Shown here: positions 53,245 to 62,620 of the stretch, in pieces
How positions within the stretch are numbered: position 1 is the first letter of the stretch
How the letters are laid out: every line of letters begins with the position of its first letter
The notes under the pieces: model-generated
The model's input: the letters and a program-made list of their open reading frames with translations, nothing else
Database searches by the model: none
What the model was told of the DNA's origin: nothing
Translations under genes and position numbers: made by a program
NCBI GenBank assembly: GCA_002898215.1
Contig: BEIF01000003.1
Span: 124,001 to 188,000, forward strand
Source of the DNA: a bacterium HR29
GTDB taxonomy: Bacteria > Chloroflexota > Dehalococcoidia > Tepidiformales > Tepidiformaceae
Direction: 5' to 3'
DNA: 64,000 bases

Positions 53245-54456
53245 CTAGCCGATGACGCCCTCGGTGGCCAGCCGGTCGAGCTCCTCCCCCTCGATACCGA
53301 GCTCGGCCAGGATCTCGAAGGTGTGTTCGCCCGGGTTCGGCGCTCGACCTCGCGGGCCGATGTCGGCGCCGTACAGCTTGAACGGCGTGGTCAGCGTCTC
53401 GTATGCCCCGTACCGCTCGTCCTCGATGGTCGTGAACCAGCCCATCTCCCTCGCCTGCCGGTCCTCGATGACCTCCGGCAGGGTGGCCACCGGCGCCCAG
53501 ATGAGCCCGTACTCGTCGAGCTTCCGCGACCAGTAGGCGTAGTCGTGCTCGGCGAAGATGCGGTCGATTTCGGCCACGAGCTCGCGGCTGTGTTCGCGCC
53601 GGGCGAGGAGGGTGGCGTAGCGGGGGTCGGTGATCCACTCCTCCTTGCCGATCATCCGGCAGAAGCGCGGCCAGTACTCGGGGTCGGGCTGTGGCATGAC
53701 CAGCAGCACCCACTTCCCGTCGCTGCACTGGTAGGAGTTCCAGATGGGGTTCGCCGGCTGGGTGCGGTCGTGCCGCGGCGGCTGCATGCGCGAGACGAGG
53801 GCTGCCTGGATGTCGCTGGCGATGGTCCACATCCCCGTCGCCTGCAGGGTCACCTCCACGTGCTGTCCCTTCCCCGTCTTCTGCCGTTGGATGAGCGCCG
53901 CGAGTACGGCTGCGAGGATGTTGAGGCAGGTGGTGTGGTCGCCCTGCCCGCCGCGACAGAGGGGCGGGGGCGACGGTGGCTCGCCCAAAAGGCCCATGAT
54001 GCCGGTACGGGCCCAGAAGGCTGCGTAGTCGAAGCCCGGGCGCCAGGCGTCGGGCCCTCGCGTCCCGTAGCCGCTGAACGAGCAGTAGATGATGTCGGGC
54101 TTCACCGCCCTCACCTTCTCCTCGGTGAGTCCGTACTTCTCCCGCCGCTCCTGGATGAGGTTCGTGATGAAGACGTCGGCCGTCTTCGCCAGGCGCAGGA
54201 CCAGCTCCGGGCCCCCGGGCCGGTCGAGGGCGACGGTGATGGAGCGCTTGCCGCGGTTGTCGAGCTCGAAGGCGTAGTTCGTCTTGAAGTCGAAGTCGAC
54301 GAGTGCCCGGAGCACGAATCCCCGGAAGACGTCGCCGCCGGGGGGCTCCACCTTGATCACGTCGGCGCCGAGGTCCGCCATCAGCGCCGCCGCGCTCGGC
54401 GCCGCGAGCCAGTTCGCCACCTCGACCACACGGATGCCTTCGAGCGGTGCCGTCAT
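53245..54456 (-). CDS. CaiB/BaiF family (class III) CoA transferase
   Basis: 403 residues. Seen: LEGIRVVEVANWLAAPSAAALMADLGADVIKVEPPGGD, NRGKRSITVALDRPGG, and the catalytic Asp in GGQGDHTTCLN. It moves CoA between carboxylic acids. ATG 54456 has GGAGG and a TAGAAT with leader upstream. Faces the aminotransferase gene; upstream neighbour is an alpha/beta hydrolase gene on the same strand. Fits an acid-degradation cluster with the acyl-CoA ligase and the acyl-CoA dehydrogenase elsewhere in the window. Confidence 0.92.
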   Translation of the reverse strand: MTAPLEGIRVVEVANWLAAPSAAALMADLGADVIKVEPPGGDVFRGFVLRALVDFDFKTNYAFELDNRGKRSITVALDRPGGPELVLRLAKTADVFITNLIQERREKYGLTEEKVRAVKPDIIYCSFSGYGTRGPDAWRPGFDYAAFWARTGIMGLLGEPPSPPPLCRGGQGDHTTCLNILAAVLAALIQRQKTGKGQHVEVTLQATGMWTIASDIQAALVSRMQPPRHDRTQPANPIWNSYQCSDGKWVLLVMPQPDPEYWPRFCRMIGKEEWITDPRYATLLARREHSRELVAEIDRIFAEHDYAYWSRKLDEYGLIWAPVATLPEVIEDRQAREMGWFTTIEDERYGAYETLTTPFKLYGADIGPRGRAPNPGEHTFEILAELGIEGEELDRLATEGVIG

Positions 54457-54504
54457 CTCCCTACCTCCACGAAGGGGAATTCGGCGACCGATTCTACCGC
54501 GTGC

Positions 54505-55329
54505 TCAGCCCACCCGGTCGAGGAAGGCGCGTACCTCGGCGGCGAACTCGTCCGGATGTCGCTGCCAGTACCCCGGCTCGGGAGCGATCCGCACCGTGCA
54601 ATCCGGGACCGTCTCGGCCAACAGGCGGGCAGCCCGCACCGGGTGGAGGCCGTCGCCCTCGTGGGCCAGCACGAGGGTCGGCGCGCGGATGGTGCGGTAC
54701 GCCTCGGGGTCGTGGATCGGGGCCTGGAGGAGCCCGCGGATGGCATGGACGATGGTGCGGGGGTTCTGGGCCCGGAGCCAGGCGGCCCGCTCCTCCGCCT
54801 CCTCGGGCGTGGCGGCGAATCCGGGCATGTTTTTCGCCAGCTCCGCCGTCTGCTCCAATCCGTAGGCCGCGATGGCCGCTGCCAGCAGCTCGAGGGCCTG
54901 GATGGCCCGGTGCTCGTCCTCGCCGCGGAGCGAGGGCGGGCCGAGCGGCGGGGGGACGGCCAGGACGAGCGCCCGCACCGACTCCGGCCGCTCGACCGCG
55001 GCCCAGAGGGCTGCGCCCGCGCCCATCGAGGCGCCGCCCAGCACCGCCGGTGCGTCGCCGAACGCCGCCGCCAGCCGCACCATGTCCTCCCCGAGCGTGT
55101 CCCAGCGGTAGGCGGACGGGTCCTCCGGCCCTTCCGACTCCCCGTGCCCGCGGGCGTCGAAGAGGAGGAGCCGCACCCGCTCCAGGATCGCGCCGAGCGC
55201 CCCGCCGGCATCGAACTGCTCGATCCGGCCGAGCAGCCCGTGGCCGAAGACCGCGAGCGGGCCCGCGCCCCCTACCCGGTACCGCAGCCGCAGCCCGTTG
55301 ACCTGGGCGAACCCCTCCTCGAAGAGCAC
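54505..55329 (-). CDS. Alpha/beta hydrolase
   Basis: 274 residues. AVFGHGLLG (oxyanion region), LFDARGHGES, nucleophile elbow GGASMGAG (Ser), an Asp in LAHEGDGLHPV and a late EPGYWQRHP where the His is expected. The nucleophile sequence G-x-S-x-G is intact. Ester, lactone or thioester cleavage is likely, substrate unknown. GTG 55329 was chosen: TACACT ends 6 nt upstream and the fold starts directly after it; the frame is open 25 codons further to a GTG at 55404. 48 bp upstream of the CoA transferase gene. Confidence 0.82.
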   Translation of the reverse strand: MLFEEGFAQVNGLRLRYRVGGAGPLAVFGHGLLGRIEQFDAGGALGAILERVRLLLFDARGHGESEGPEDPSAYRWDTLGEDMVRLAAAFGDAPAVLGGASMGAGAALWAAVERPESVRALVLAVPPPLGPPSLRGEDEHRAIQALELLAAAIAAYGLEQTAELAKNMPGFAATPEEAEERAAWLRAQNPRTIVHAIRGLLQAPIHDPEAYRTIRAPTLVLAHEGDGLHPVRAARLLAETVPDCTVRIAPEPGYWQRHPDEFAAEVRAFLDRVG

Positions 55330-55335
55330 GGGGTG

Positions 55336-55341
55336 AGTGTA
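55336..55341 (-). promoter_or_regulatory. -10 hexamer, probable leaderless start
   Basis: TACACT on the minus strand ends 6 nt before GTG 55329. Confidence 0.45.
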
Positions 55342-55410
55342 GCGCCCGCTCGCATCCGGCGGCGCGGGCTCGCTTACGCACCGGCCCCGCGCCGGTCGCA
55401 ACACGGGCGG

Positions 55411-55439
55411 TTGACGCGCCCTTCCCGGACGCGTATTGA
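55411..55439 (+). promoter_or_regulatory. Promoter candidate of the luciferase-like gene
   Basis: TTGACG (55411-55416), 17-nt spacer, TATTGA (55434-55439), about 45 nt before ATG 55485, which has GGAGGG upstream. Confidence 0.45.
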
Positions 55440-55484
55440 TTAGCCGAATCCTAAGGGGGCGTCGCTCGCCCGGAGGGTGCGGAG

Positions 55485-56729
55485 ATGAAGTTCCACTGGT
55501 TCCACCTCATGCCCTGGCCCTACCTGCCGGACGACTTCCAGCAGAAGCACCGCAGCGTCTGGGTCGACGTCGACTACAACCTCTTCGACCCCGAGAAGGG
55601 GCACCACGTCTACAACGAGTACCTCGACGAGCTGGAGTACGCCGAGAAGTGCGGCTTCGACGGGATCTGCTGCAACGAGCACCACTCGAACGCCTACGGG
55701 CTCATGCCGAGCCCGAACCTCATCGCCGCGGCGCTCGCCCGCCGGACCGAGCGGGCCGCGCTCGTCGTGCTCGGCAACTCCATCGCGCTGTACAACCCGC
55801 CCATCCGCGTCGCCGAGGAGTTCGCCATGCTCGACATCATCTCCGGGGGGCGGCTCGTGGCCGGCTTCCCCGTCGGGACGAGCATGGACACGAACTTCGC
55901 CTACGGCGTCACTCCCGCCACCCTCCGCGAGCGGTACTACGAGGCGCACGACCTCATCCTCCAGTGCTGGACCCGCAAGGACACCTTCCACTTCAACGGG
56001 AAGTACACCCAGGTGCGGTACGTGAACCCGTGGCCGCGGCCGCTCCAGCAGCCGCACCCGCCCATCTGGATCCCGGGCGGCGGCTCGCTGGAGACGTGGG
56101 ACTGGACCACCGAGAAGAACTACGTCTACTGCTACCTCTCCTACTTCGGCTACATCCGCGGGAAGACCGTCATGGACAGCTTCTGGCGCCGGGTGGAGGA
56201 GCTCGGCGGCGACGACAACCCGTTCCGGGCGGGGTTCCTGCAGCTCGTCTGCGTGGCGGATTCCGACGCCGAAGCCGAGCGGCTGTACGCCGAGCACGTC
56301 GACTACTTCTACAACCGCTGCCTGCACGTCTACACCGGCTTCGCCGACGCTCCCGGCTACCGCACGCTGAAGACGGTGCGGGCGGGCATCCGCGCCCAGG
56401 TCGGCGCCGCGGCTTCCGCCCTTCGCCAGAACCTGACCTGGAAGGACTTCGTCGAGCAGGGGTACGTCGTAGCCGGCAGCCCGGACTCGGTCGCCCAGCA
56501 GCTCGAGGAGGTGATCAAGGGGCTCCGCGTCGGCCAGCTCATGTGCCTCATGCAGATCGGGAACATGCCGAAGGAGAAGGTCCTCTACAACACGAAGCTC
56601 TTCGCCGAGAAGGTGATGCCGAAGCTCCGCAACATCTGGAGCGGGTACGAGGACCACTGGTTCATCAAGCCGCTTCCGCCGGAGAAGCGTGCGAAGGTGG
56701 GAGACATCCGCGAGCCGGTCATCGCCTGA
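55485..56729 (+). CDS. LLM-class flavin-dependent oxidoreductase (luciferase-like)
   Basis: 414 residues, TIM barrel of the bacterial luciferase superfamily. Seen: EYAEKCGFDGICCNEHHSNAYG (active-site EHH), IALYNPPIRVAEEFAMLDIISGGRLVAGFPVGT, and HPPIWIPGGGS. Long (about 60 residues more than many members). Uses FMNH2 or F420H2; the presence of cofC and cofD in the window makes F420 conceivable, but this LLM class is often FMN-type. Followed after 28 bp by an alpha/beta hydrolase gene in the same operon, as in degradation of ketones and cyclic esters. Confidence 0.9.
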   Translation: MKFHWFHLMPWPYLPDDFQQKHRSVWVDVDYNLFDPEKGHHVYNEYLDELEYAEKCGFDGICCNEHHSNAYGLMPSPNLIAAALARRTERAALVVLGNSIALYNPPIRVAEEFAMLDIISGGRLVAGFPVGTSMDTNFAYGVTPATLRERYYEAHDLILQCWTRKDTFHFNGKYTQVRYVNPWPRPLQQPHPPIWIPGGGSLETWDWTTEKNYVYCYLSYFGYIRGKTVMDSFWRRVEELGGDDNPFRAGFLQLVCVADSDAEAERLYAEHVDYFYNRCLHVYTGFADAPGYRTLKTVRAGIRAQVGAAASALRQNLTWKDFVEQGYVVAGSPDSVAQQLEEVIKGLRVGQLMCLMQIGNMPKEKVLYNTKLFAEKVMPKLRNIWSGYEDHWFIKPLPPEKRAKVGDIREPVIA

Positions 56730-56757
56730 CCGTCATCGAACCTGAGGAAGGAGCACC

Positions 56758-57555
56758 ATGGCTATCGAACCGGAAACGATCAGCGTCCGCGACGGGATGT
56801 TCAAGCCGCGCGTCTACCGCGCGGGGAAGGGCGAGCCCCTCCTCTGGCTCCACGGCGCCGGGGGGATGGCGCAGGGGTTCACGCCGGACCTGGAGGCGCT
56901 CGCCGAGCGGTACGAGGTGATCGCGCCCGTCCACCCCGGATGGGACGACACGCCGGGGCTCGAGCACCTCGATGACGTCCACGACATGGTCGTGTACTAC
57001 CAGGACTTCTGCGACGCGATCGGGCTCACGTCGTTCTACCTCGCCGGGCACTCGCTGGGCGGGATGTTCGCCGCCGAGCTCGCCGCCGCCCGCCCGGACA
57101 TGGTGCGGAAGCTCGTCCTCGTCGCGCCCGTCGGCCTCTGGATGGACGAGACGCCGGTGACGGATATGTTCATCCTCCTCCCCCAGGAGCTGCCCCAGTA
57201 CCTGGTGGCGGACCCGTCGAACCTCCCTCCCGCGCTCCAGGAGCTCTTCCGCCCGCCCGCGGACGCGGACGAGATGGCGGAGCGGATGTACCGGCAGATC
57301 GCCAACTTCGCCGCGACCGGGAAGTTCATCTGGCCGATCCCGGACAAGGGGCTGAAGAAGCGCATCCACCGCATCAAGGCGCCGACGCTCATCCTCTGGG
57401 GCGACGGCGACCGCCTCGTCCCGCCGGCCTACGGCGAGCTCTTCCACCGGCTCATCCCGAACTCGCAGCTCGCCGTCATCCCCGGCGCGGGCCACCTCCT
57501 CCCGCTGGAGAAGACGGAGGAGTACGTGCGCGAGGTGACCGCCTTCCTCGGCTGA
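56758..57555 (+). CDS. Alpha/beta hydrolase (catabolic type)
   Basis: 265 residues. LLWLHGAGGMAQGF, AGHSLGGMFAAELAA (nucleophile Ser), WGDGDRLVPPAYGELF (Asp), PGAGHLLPLEKTE (His): a full triad. ATG 56758 after AAGGAG. Same operon as the luciferase-like gene, 28 bp apart. Likely hydrolyses the ester or acyl product of that monooxygenase. Confidence 0.9.
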   Translation: MAIEPETISVRDGMFKPRVYRAGKGEPLLWLHGAGGMAQGFTPDLEALAERYEVIAPVHPGWDDTPGLEHLDDVHDMVVYYQDFCDAIGLTSFYLAGHSLGGMFAAELAAARPDMVRKLVLVAPVGLWMDETPVTDMFILLPQELPQYLVADPSNLPPALQELFRPPADADEMAERMYRQIANFAATGKFIWPIPDKGLKKRIHRIKAPTLILWGDGDRLVPPAYGELFHRLIPNSQLAVIPGAGHLLPLEKTEEYVREVTAFLG

Positions 57556-57576
57556 GCGGACCGGCCGTTGGGGGTG

Positions 57577-57597
57577 AGGGCGCCGGCTCGGCGCCCT
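57577..57597 (+). terminator. Terminator-like hairpin
   Basis: AGGGCGCC/GGCGCCCT, 8 bp with 5-nt loop, 21 nt after the hydrolase stop. No U tract. Confidence 0.45.
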
Positions 57598-57827
57598 AGA
57601 CGGGCTGTGCGGGTCCGGCTCCAAGGCGCGTGCAATTGACCCCACTGGCCCGGCGCGAGGGAGCGGGCCCGTTCCAATCTGCCTTTTCACCCCGCGAGCC
57701 CGGAGAGGACCCGGCTCGACGGACCCCGGAGCAGGGAAGAGTTGGCATGGCCGGCGGTACCGGGCGGCTTAGGCCGAAGGCGCCGTGCCCGGCTTCGAAC
57801 CCGCCTGGCCGCCTCGACCCGCGGCGT
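57598..57827. other. Intergenic, no gene seen
   Basis: About 230 bp with no ORF of coding character and no recognised RNA. A TTCGAAC triplet context near 57795 does not fold into a T-arm. Confidence 0.5.
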
Positions 57828-58424
57828 TCATCTGCGGCGCTCGCGGAGGGCGAGGCCGAGGACGCCGGCCGCGGCGGCAGCGATCGCGGCCCAGAGCGCC
57901 GCGGCGGCCGCCCACCCGCCGCTCCCACCGCCGGCCGCCCCGGTCCCCGTCCGCGGCGGGGCTGGCGTCGGGGTCGGCGTCGACGTCGCGAAACCCGCTG
58001 CCCCCTCGTCCGGAGCCGCGGCGGACGTGGGCGTCGGAGTCGGGCTTGGCGTCGGGGTCGCGGTGGGCGTCGGGGTCGCGGTGGGCGTCGGAGTCGGCGT
58101 AGGCGTGGACGTCGGCGTCGGGCTTGGGGTCGGGGTCGCGGTCGGTGCCGGCGGGGTAGCGGTCGGCGTCGGCGTGGGGCTCGGCGACGGGGTGACGAGC
58201 GGCTCGTAATAGCAGATCTCGATGACAACGTCCCCTTCACCGATGACCTCGCACCAGGACCGGCACACCGTCGGGTCGTCCCGGTTCAAGCCCAGGGGCG
58301 TGCAGTTGTCGACAACGACGGTCCCAGACTGGGCCTCGACGCTCCCGGTGCCGCCGGCTGCGGCGGCCGCCAGCACGCCGAGCATCGCCAACCCGAGGGC
58401 CGCTACCACCACTCGAGCACTCAT
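57828..58424 (-). CDS. Secreted protein with TP-repeat stalk and PRTG-type tail
   Basis: 198 residues. Signal peptide (1-32, about VEAQ cleavage), a Cys-containing head of about 45 residues ([26 protein letters not shown]: four cysteines), a stalk of TP/SP/TAT repeats (about 75-150), then PPRTGTG, one hydrophobic helix and a basic end (LRERRR). The tail matches that of the gene at 34915. The stalk repeats are near-identical at the DNA level (18-nt period). Only this end of a much longer minus-strand frame is real. Likely covalently or membrane-anchored surface protein. Confidence 0.7.
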   Translation of the reverse strand: MSARVVVAALGLAMLGVLAAAAAGGTGSVEAQSGTVVVDNCTPLGLNRDDPTVCRSWCEVIGEGDVVIEICYYEPLVTPSPSPTPTPTATPPAPTATPTPSPTPTSTPTPTPTPTATPTPTATPTPSPTPTPTSAAAPDEGAAGFATSTPTPTPAPPRTGTGAAGGGSGGWAAAAALWAAIAAAAAGVLGLALRERRR

Positions 58425-58649
58425 CTCGGAACGAGCCTCCGCGCGATTCGAGCGATCGGCGCAAATGTAGGCCCAAGGCTCGCATGGAGCAAGCGCGAGT
58501 TTGCAGCCTCTGCGCAGCGCAGGGGGAACCCGTGCTGCTCCCCGAGGGCGTCCGGCCGTGCGTGGATTCGAGGTGCGTCGGACTGGACGAATCCCGCGGC
58601 TCTCATGCACGGCACGACGGCCGCCCGCAAACACCGGTCTCCGGCTACC

Positions 58650-59162
58650 GCCGAGCCCTCCGGAGCGCGCCGGCCCCGCTACCGCCGGGCGCGGGCTCGG
58701 CTCCTTGCGCATCGGGGCAGGGAACAGGGTTCTCGACGCGTGGCCCGGGCCGGCTGATTCCACCATCGAAGCCGGGCGCCGCGTCGGCCCCGGTGGCCAC
58801 ATCGGCTGCCACGATGGGCAGCGCCCGAGGCTCGACCGTCCCCGGCGCGGGCCCGCGGAAGCGGGCGCGGAACGCGGGGCTCCTCCACGCCGACGCCGCT
58901 CGCCTCCCTCTTCGCGACGGCAGCGTCGAGGCTGCCGCCATCGGGGCGGTGCTCGGCCGGGTGTCGGACGACGTGGCTGCGCTCGGCGAGCTAGACCGCC
59001 TGCCCCGGCCCGGCGGGATGGGCTCCTCCGCCGACACGCTCGCCGACGCCGATTCCGCCACCCGTGACGGACCTCGAGGGGCCTTGTCAGGCCCTCGGCT
59101 TCGAGTCGGGGAAAACGGCCGGGCTCTCCCGTTCCACGGTCCGCTTTCGAAAGCCAGCGGGA
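58650..59162 (+). pseudogene. Decayed SAM-methyltransferase gene
   Basis: Fragments of a class I methyltransferase in order but in three frames: [18 protein letters not shown] and [10 protein letters not shown] (58714-58803, motif I), then [20 protein letters not shown] and [20 protein letters not shown] (58878-58999, motifs III-IV), [18 protein letters not shown], then [16 protein letters not shown] with a TVRFRKPA end (59083-59159). The family normally reads VLDVGPGPG...[11 protein letters not shown]...VLRPGG. Two or more frameshifts separate the parts, so it is dead. It lies directly upstream of the acyl-CoA ligase gene. Confidence 0.6.
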
Positions 59163-59180
59163 CCTTCCCCGTCCGCACCC

Positions 59181-59210
59181 TTGCCGCGCTTGTTTACCGC
59201 TCGGTATCGT
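59181..59210 (+). promoter_or_regulatory. Promoter and palindromic operator of the acyl-CoA ligase gene
   Basis: TTGCCG (59181-59186) and TATCGT (59205-59210), 18 nt apart. Overlapping the -10, TACCG-CT-CGGTA (59195-59206) is an inverted repeat of the kind bound by TetR-type acid-degradation regulators. Confidence 0.45.
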
Positions 59211-59255
59211 TATCGGGACCGCAGGGATGCAGGACTGCCGAGGGAGGTCGAGCGT

Positions 59256-60905
59256 ATGTTCCCGAGCACGATGATGGACCTGCCGCTCACCATCCAGAAC
59301 ATCCTCTGGCGGGTCGAGCGGCTCTTCTACGACAAGCCGCTCGCGACCTACGACGAGGCCGGCAACGCCACTCGCTCCACCTACGGCGAGCTCGTCCGGA
59401 ACGCCAACCGCCTGGCGAGCGCTCTCGCGAAGGAGGGAGTCCGCCCCGGCGACCGGGTGGCCACCTTCGGCTGGAACACCCAGCGCCACCTGGAGTGCTA
59501 CTTCGCCATCCCCTGCATGGGGGCGGTGCTGCACACCCTGAACGTCCGCCTCTTCAGTGAGCAGCTCGAGTACATCATCAACCACGCCGAGGACAAGGTC
59601 ATCTTCTGCGACCGCTCGGTGCTGCCGATCCTCGAATCGTTGGCCGACAAGATCCCCACCGTGCAGCTCGTGGTCCTCATGAACCAGGGCCCCGAGCCGA
59701 CCGGGAAGCTGAAGCGGACGGTCGACTACTTCGAGTTCCTCGCTTCGGGAGACGACCAGTACCCCTGGCCCACCCTCGACGAGCGGGCCGCGGCCGCGAT
59801 GTGCTACACCTCCGGCACGACGGGCAATCCGAAGGGGGTCGTCTACAGCCACCGCTCCACGATGATCCACTCCCTGGTGGCTGCCCTGCCCGATGCCGTC
59901 GACATCTCCGAGTCCGACGTCCTCATGTACGCCGTGCCGATGTTCCACGCCAACGCCTGGGGTCTCCCCTACGCGGCGGCGATGATGGGTGCGAGCCAGG
60001 TGTTCCCCGACCGGTACCTGGACGCCGAGCGCATCGTGAACATCCTCGAGAAGGAGCAGGTGACCATCTCGGCTGGCGTGCCGACCGTCTGGATTCCCGT
60101 CCTCAACCTGCTCGACCGCACGGGGAAGAAGCTCCCGGCGCTGAAGAAGGTGCTCTGCGGCGGCTCCGCGGCGCCGCCGGCCCTTATCGCCGGGCTTCGC
60201 CGCCACGGCATCCACCTCGCCCACGCCTGGGGGATGACCGAAACCTCGCCGCTCTGCTCCCTCAGCCGCATCCGCTCGACGATGGACGGCTGGAGCGAGG
60301 ACCGGAAGCTCGAGGTGATGGCGAAGCAAGGGGTGGTCGTCCCCACCGTCGAATGGCGCATCGTGGACCTCGACTCGGGGAAGGAGCTGCCCTGGGACGG
60401 AAAATCCTTCGGCGAGCTGCAGGTGCGGGGGCCGTACATCACCGGCACCTACTACAACGACCCGACGGCCAGCGAGAAGTTCATGGACGGCTGGCTGCGC
60501 ACCGGCGACGTCGCCACCATCGACCCGCTGGGGTACGTGCAGCTCGTCGACCGGACGAAGGACCTGGTGAAATCGGGCGGGGAGTGGATCTCCTCCGTCG
60601 AGCTCGAGAACCTCATCATGGCCCACCCCAAGGTGCTCGAGGCGGCGGTGGTGGGGCTCCCGCATCCACGCTGGCAGGAGCGCCCGGTGGCGGCGGTCGT
60701 TCCCAAGTCCGAGCACAAGGGCGACCTCACCGCCGAGGAGCTCCGCGCCTACCTCTCCGACAAGGTCGCCAAGTGGTGGCTGCCCGACGAGATCGTGTTC
60801 GTGGAGGCCATACCGCGGACGAGCGTGGGGAAGTTCGCCAAGAGCCAGCTCCGCGAGCAACTGAAGGAGATCGCCGAGCGCTGGGCGGCGACGGCTACGG
60901 CGTAA
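59256..60905 (+). CDS. Long/medium-chain acyl-CoA ligase (AMP-forming)
   Basis: 549 residues. Adenylates a fatty or other carboxylic acid and transfers it to CoA. Seen: [19 protein letters not shown] (P-loop-like), [39 protein letters not shown], and the final RTSVGKFAK with the adenylation Lys. ATG 59256 after GGGAGG (59242-59247). The start [19 protein letters not shown] matches medium/long-chain members. Preceded by its own operator-like palindrome; followed by a 14-bp terminator hairpin. Fits the acid-catabolic set in the window. Confidence 0.92.
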   Translation: MFPSTMMDLPLTIQNILWRVERLFYDKPLATYDEAGNATRSTYGELVRNANRLASALAKEGVRPGDRVATFGWNTQRHLECYFAIPCMGAVLHTLNVRLFSEQLEYIINHAEDKVIFCDRSVLPILESLADKIPTVQLVVLMNQGPEPTGKLKRTVDYFEFLASGDDQYPWPTLDERAAAAMCYTSGTTGNPKGVVYSHRSTMIHSLVAALPDAVDISESDVLMYAVPMFHANAWGLPYAAAMMGASQVFPDRYLDAERIVNILEKEQVTISAGVPTVWIPVLNLLDRTGKKLPALKKVLCGGSAAPPALIAGLRRHGIHLAHAWGMTETSPLCSLSRIRSTMDGWSEDRKLEVMAKQGVVVPTVEWRIVDLDSGKELPWDGKSFGELQVRGPYITGTYYNDPTASEKFMDGWLRTGDVATIDPLGYVQLVDRTKDLVKSGGEWISSVELENLIMAHPKVLEAAVVGLPHPRWQERPVAAVVPKSEHKGDLTAEELRAYLSDKVAKWWLPDEIVFVEAIPRTSVGKFAKSQLREQLKEIAERWAATATA

Positions 60906-60925
60906 CCCCTTGTGCCTCTGGTCGT

Positions 60926-60959
60926 AGCCCCCTCCCCCGAACGCCCGGGGGAGGGGGCT
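60926..60959 (+). terminator. Terminator hairpin of the acyl-CoA ligase gene
   Basis: Perfect 14-bp arms (60926-60939 with 60946-60959), 6-nt loop. No U tract. Confidence 0.75.
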
Positions 60960-61097
60960 CGGTTCCCTCGGCCGAACGGCGGTTCGCCTCCCGCCGACCT
61001 CCGCCGCGGCCCAGGGCCGAGCCTGGCCGCGAGGGGCGGGCCCGGGAAGATTCGGCGGAAGCGGAAGGTGCGGCCGGATGGGGTGGTGCGGCTCAGG

Positions 61098-61583
61098 TCA
61101 GGAGGTGGGGTCGTCGCGGTCGACCAGCTCCACGGCGTCCCCGGGGCGGATCACGCCCCCTTGGAGCACCCGGGCGTACACCCGGCTCCAGCCGGGATGC
61201 AGGGCGTGGTGGATGCGGTTGAAGTCGCCGCCGAGGAAGCTCCCCCGGATCGTCTTGCAAGGGGTCGTGAAGCGGGTGACCTCCACCAGCACGGAGCTTC
61301 CCAGCCGGAGCCGGCTTCCCGGCCGTACCCGGTCCCAATCGAGCCCGCTGATGGTGACGTTCTCGCCTGCCGACCCGGGGGCGATGGGATGCCCCTCCCG
61401 GCGGAGCGCTTCGATCCGCTCGAGCGAGTAGAGGCAGAGCGCCCGCTCGGGCCCGCCGTGGTTCTCGGTGTCGTTGTGGCCGTCGCCCTCGATGCCGAGC
61501 GGCCCCACGCGCGCCTCGCTCACAGGCAGCTTCGGCACGCCGCCGGGCGAGACGTTGATCTGCGTGATCCGCCCCACGTCCAT
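61098..61583 (-). CDS. MOSC domain protein
   Basis: 161 residues. GRITQINVSPGGVPKLPVSEA, GIEGDGHNDTENHGGPERALCLYS, SAGENVTISGLDW, and a conserved Cys in RFTTPCKTI. MOSC domains bind molybdenum cofactor or sulfur; stand-alone forms act in N-hydroxylated base reduction or as sulfur carriers. No partner gene is visible. ATG 61583. Divergent from the PAS-GGDEF gene (65 bp). Confidence 0.9.
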   Translation of the reverse strand: MDVGRITQINVSPGGVPKLPVSEARVGPLGIEGDGHNDTENHGGPERALCLYSLERIEALRREGHPIAPGSAGENVTISGLDWDRVRPGSRLRLGSSVLVEVTRFTTPCKTIRGSFLGGDFNRIHHALHPGWSRVYARVLQGGVIRPGDAVELVDRDDPTS

Positions 61584-61648
61584 GCCGGGAAGGGTAGCAC
61601 ACCGGCGCTCAAGGAACGGCCGCCCCCGCCCGATTACCAGGGTGTGGC

Positions 61649-62620
61649 ATGGGGACGCACCGCGTGGATCGACGTGACCTTCTCGACTTCGTCCGCGACG
61701 ACGGGCTCGAGCTCCTGCTCCTGAGCTGTCCCGACGCGGTCGTCGTCGCCGGAGAGGGCGATTCCGTCATCCTCTTCTCCGGCTCGGCCGAATGGCTCTT
61801 CCGCTCCGACCCCCCCGCCGTGCTGGGCAAGTCGGCGAGCGACTTGTTCGCCCCGGGGGAGTTCGACCGCATCCGGCGTGCGGTCGAAACCGAAGGGGCG
61901 GTGCGCGGAATGGCCGTTCGCGGCCGCCGGGCCGACGGCAGCGAGTTCCCCGCCAGCGTTTCGGCGGCTCGCCTCTCGGACCGGTACGGGGGCGCCGCCG
62001 TCGCCATCTTCGTGCGCGACCGCACCGCCCAAGAGGAGCTCGAGCGTGAGCTCTCCGAGCGGAACGAGCGCCTCCGGGGGCTCGTGGTGCGGTTGAACGA
62101 AGCTGCCCAGCGCGACCCGCTCACGGGGCTGCTCCACCGCGGTGCGGGGCTCGCCCGCGCGGAGGAGGCGTTCCTCGAGGCGCGCGCCGCGGAGCGCCCC
62201 TTCGCCGTCGTCCTCTTCGACCTCGACCACTTCAAGGGGATCAACGACGTCTACGGCCACCTGGTCGGCGACCGCGCCCTCCGGCGCCTCGCGAACGTCA
62301 TCGCCGAGCACACCCGCCGCGGCGACATCGTCGCCCGGTTCGGAGGCGAGGAGTTCATCCTCTTCCTGCCCGCGGCGAACCGCGAGGTGGCTGCGGCTGT
62401 GGCGGAGCGGGTCCGCACCGCCGTCGCCCGTCTGCGCTTGGAAGTGGAGGGGCTCCATCTGGCCGTCACGGTGAGCGCCGGCGTCGCCTCCGTCCCCGAG
62501 TGCGCCCCGACGCTTCTCGAGGCGATCCACGTCGCCGATACCCGCCTCCTGGCAGCGAAGCGGCTCGGAAGGAACCGCGTCGTTGCCGAGGATCTCGAAG
62601 AAGGAGACCAGGCCGCATGA
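61649..62620 (+). CDS. PAS-GGDEF diguanylate cyclase
   Basis: 323 residues. PAS domain about 22-125 (VVVAGEGDSVILFSGSAEWLF, GRRADGSEFPASVSAARLSD), coiled linker, GGDEF domain with DPLTGLLHR, LFDLDHFKGINDVYGH and the active-site loop GGEEF (232-236). The product-inhibition I-site RRGD (223-226) precedes it at the correct spacing. It should make c-di-GMP from two GTP, controlled by the PAS ligand. ATG 61649. Its stop overlaps the HDOD gene by 4 bp. Confidence 0.93.
   Translation: MGTHRVDRRDLLDFVRDDGLELLLLSCPDAVVVAGEGDSVILFSGSAEWLFRSDPPAVLGKSASDLFAPGEFDRIRRAVETEGAVRGMAVRGRRADGSEFPASVSAARLSDRYGGAAVAIFVRDRTAQEELERELSERNERLRGLVVRLNEAAQRDPLTGLLHRGAGLARAEEAFLEARAAERPFAVVLFDLDHFKGINDVYGHLVGDRALRRLANVIAEHTRRGDIVARFGGEEFILFLPAANREVAAAVAERVRTAVARLRLEVEGLHLAVTVSAGVASVPECAPTLLEAIHVADTRLLAAKRLGRNRVVAEDLEEGDQAA

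Noticed and set aside
57955-58185. Repeats looking like a CRISPR or minisatellite array
   Set aside because: 18-nt periodicity comes from TPTPTA codons of the stalk in the secreted protein; no spacers.
57828-60860. 1010-codon minus-strand frame
   Set aside because: Only the last 198 codons (from 58424) have a signal peptide and domain; the rest is antisense to the acyl-CoA ligase gene.
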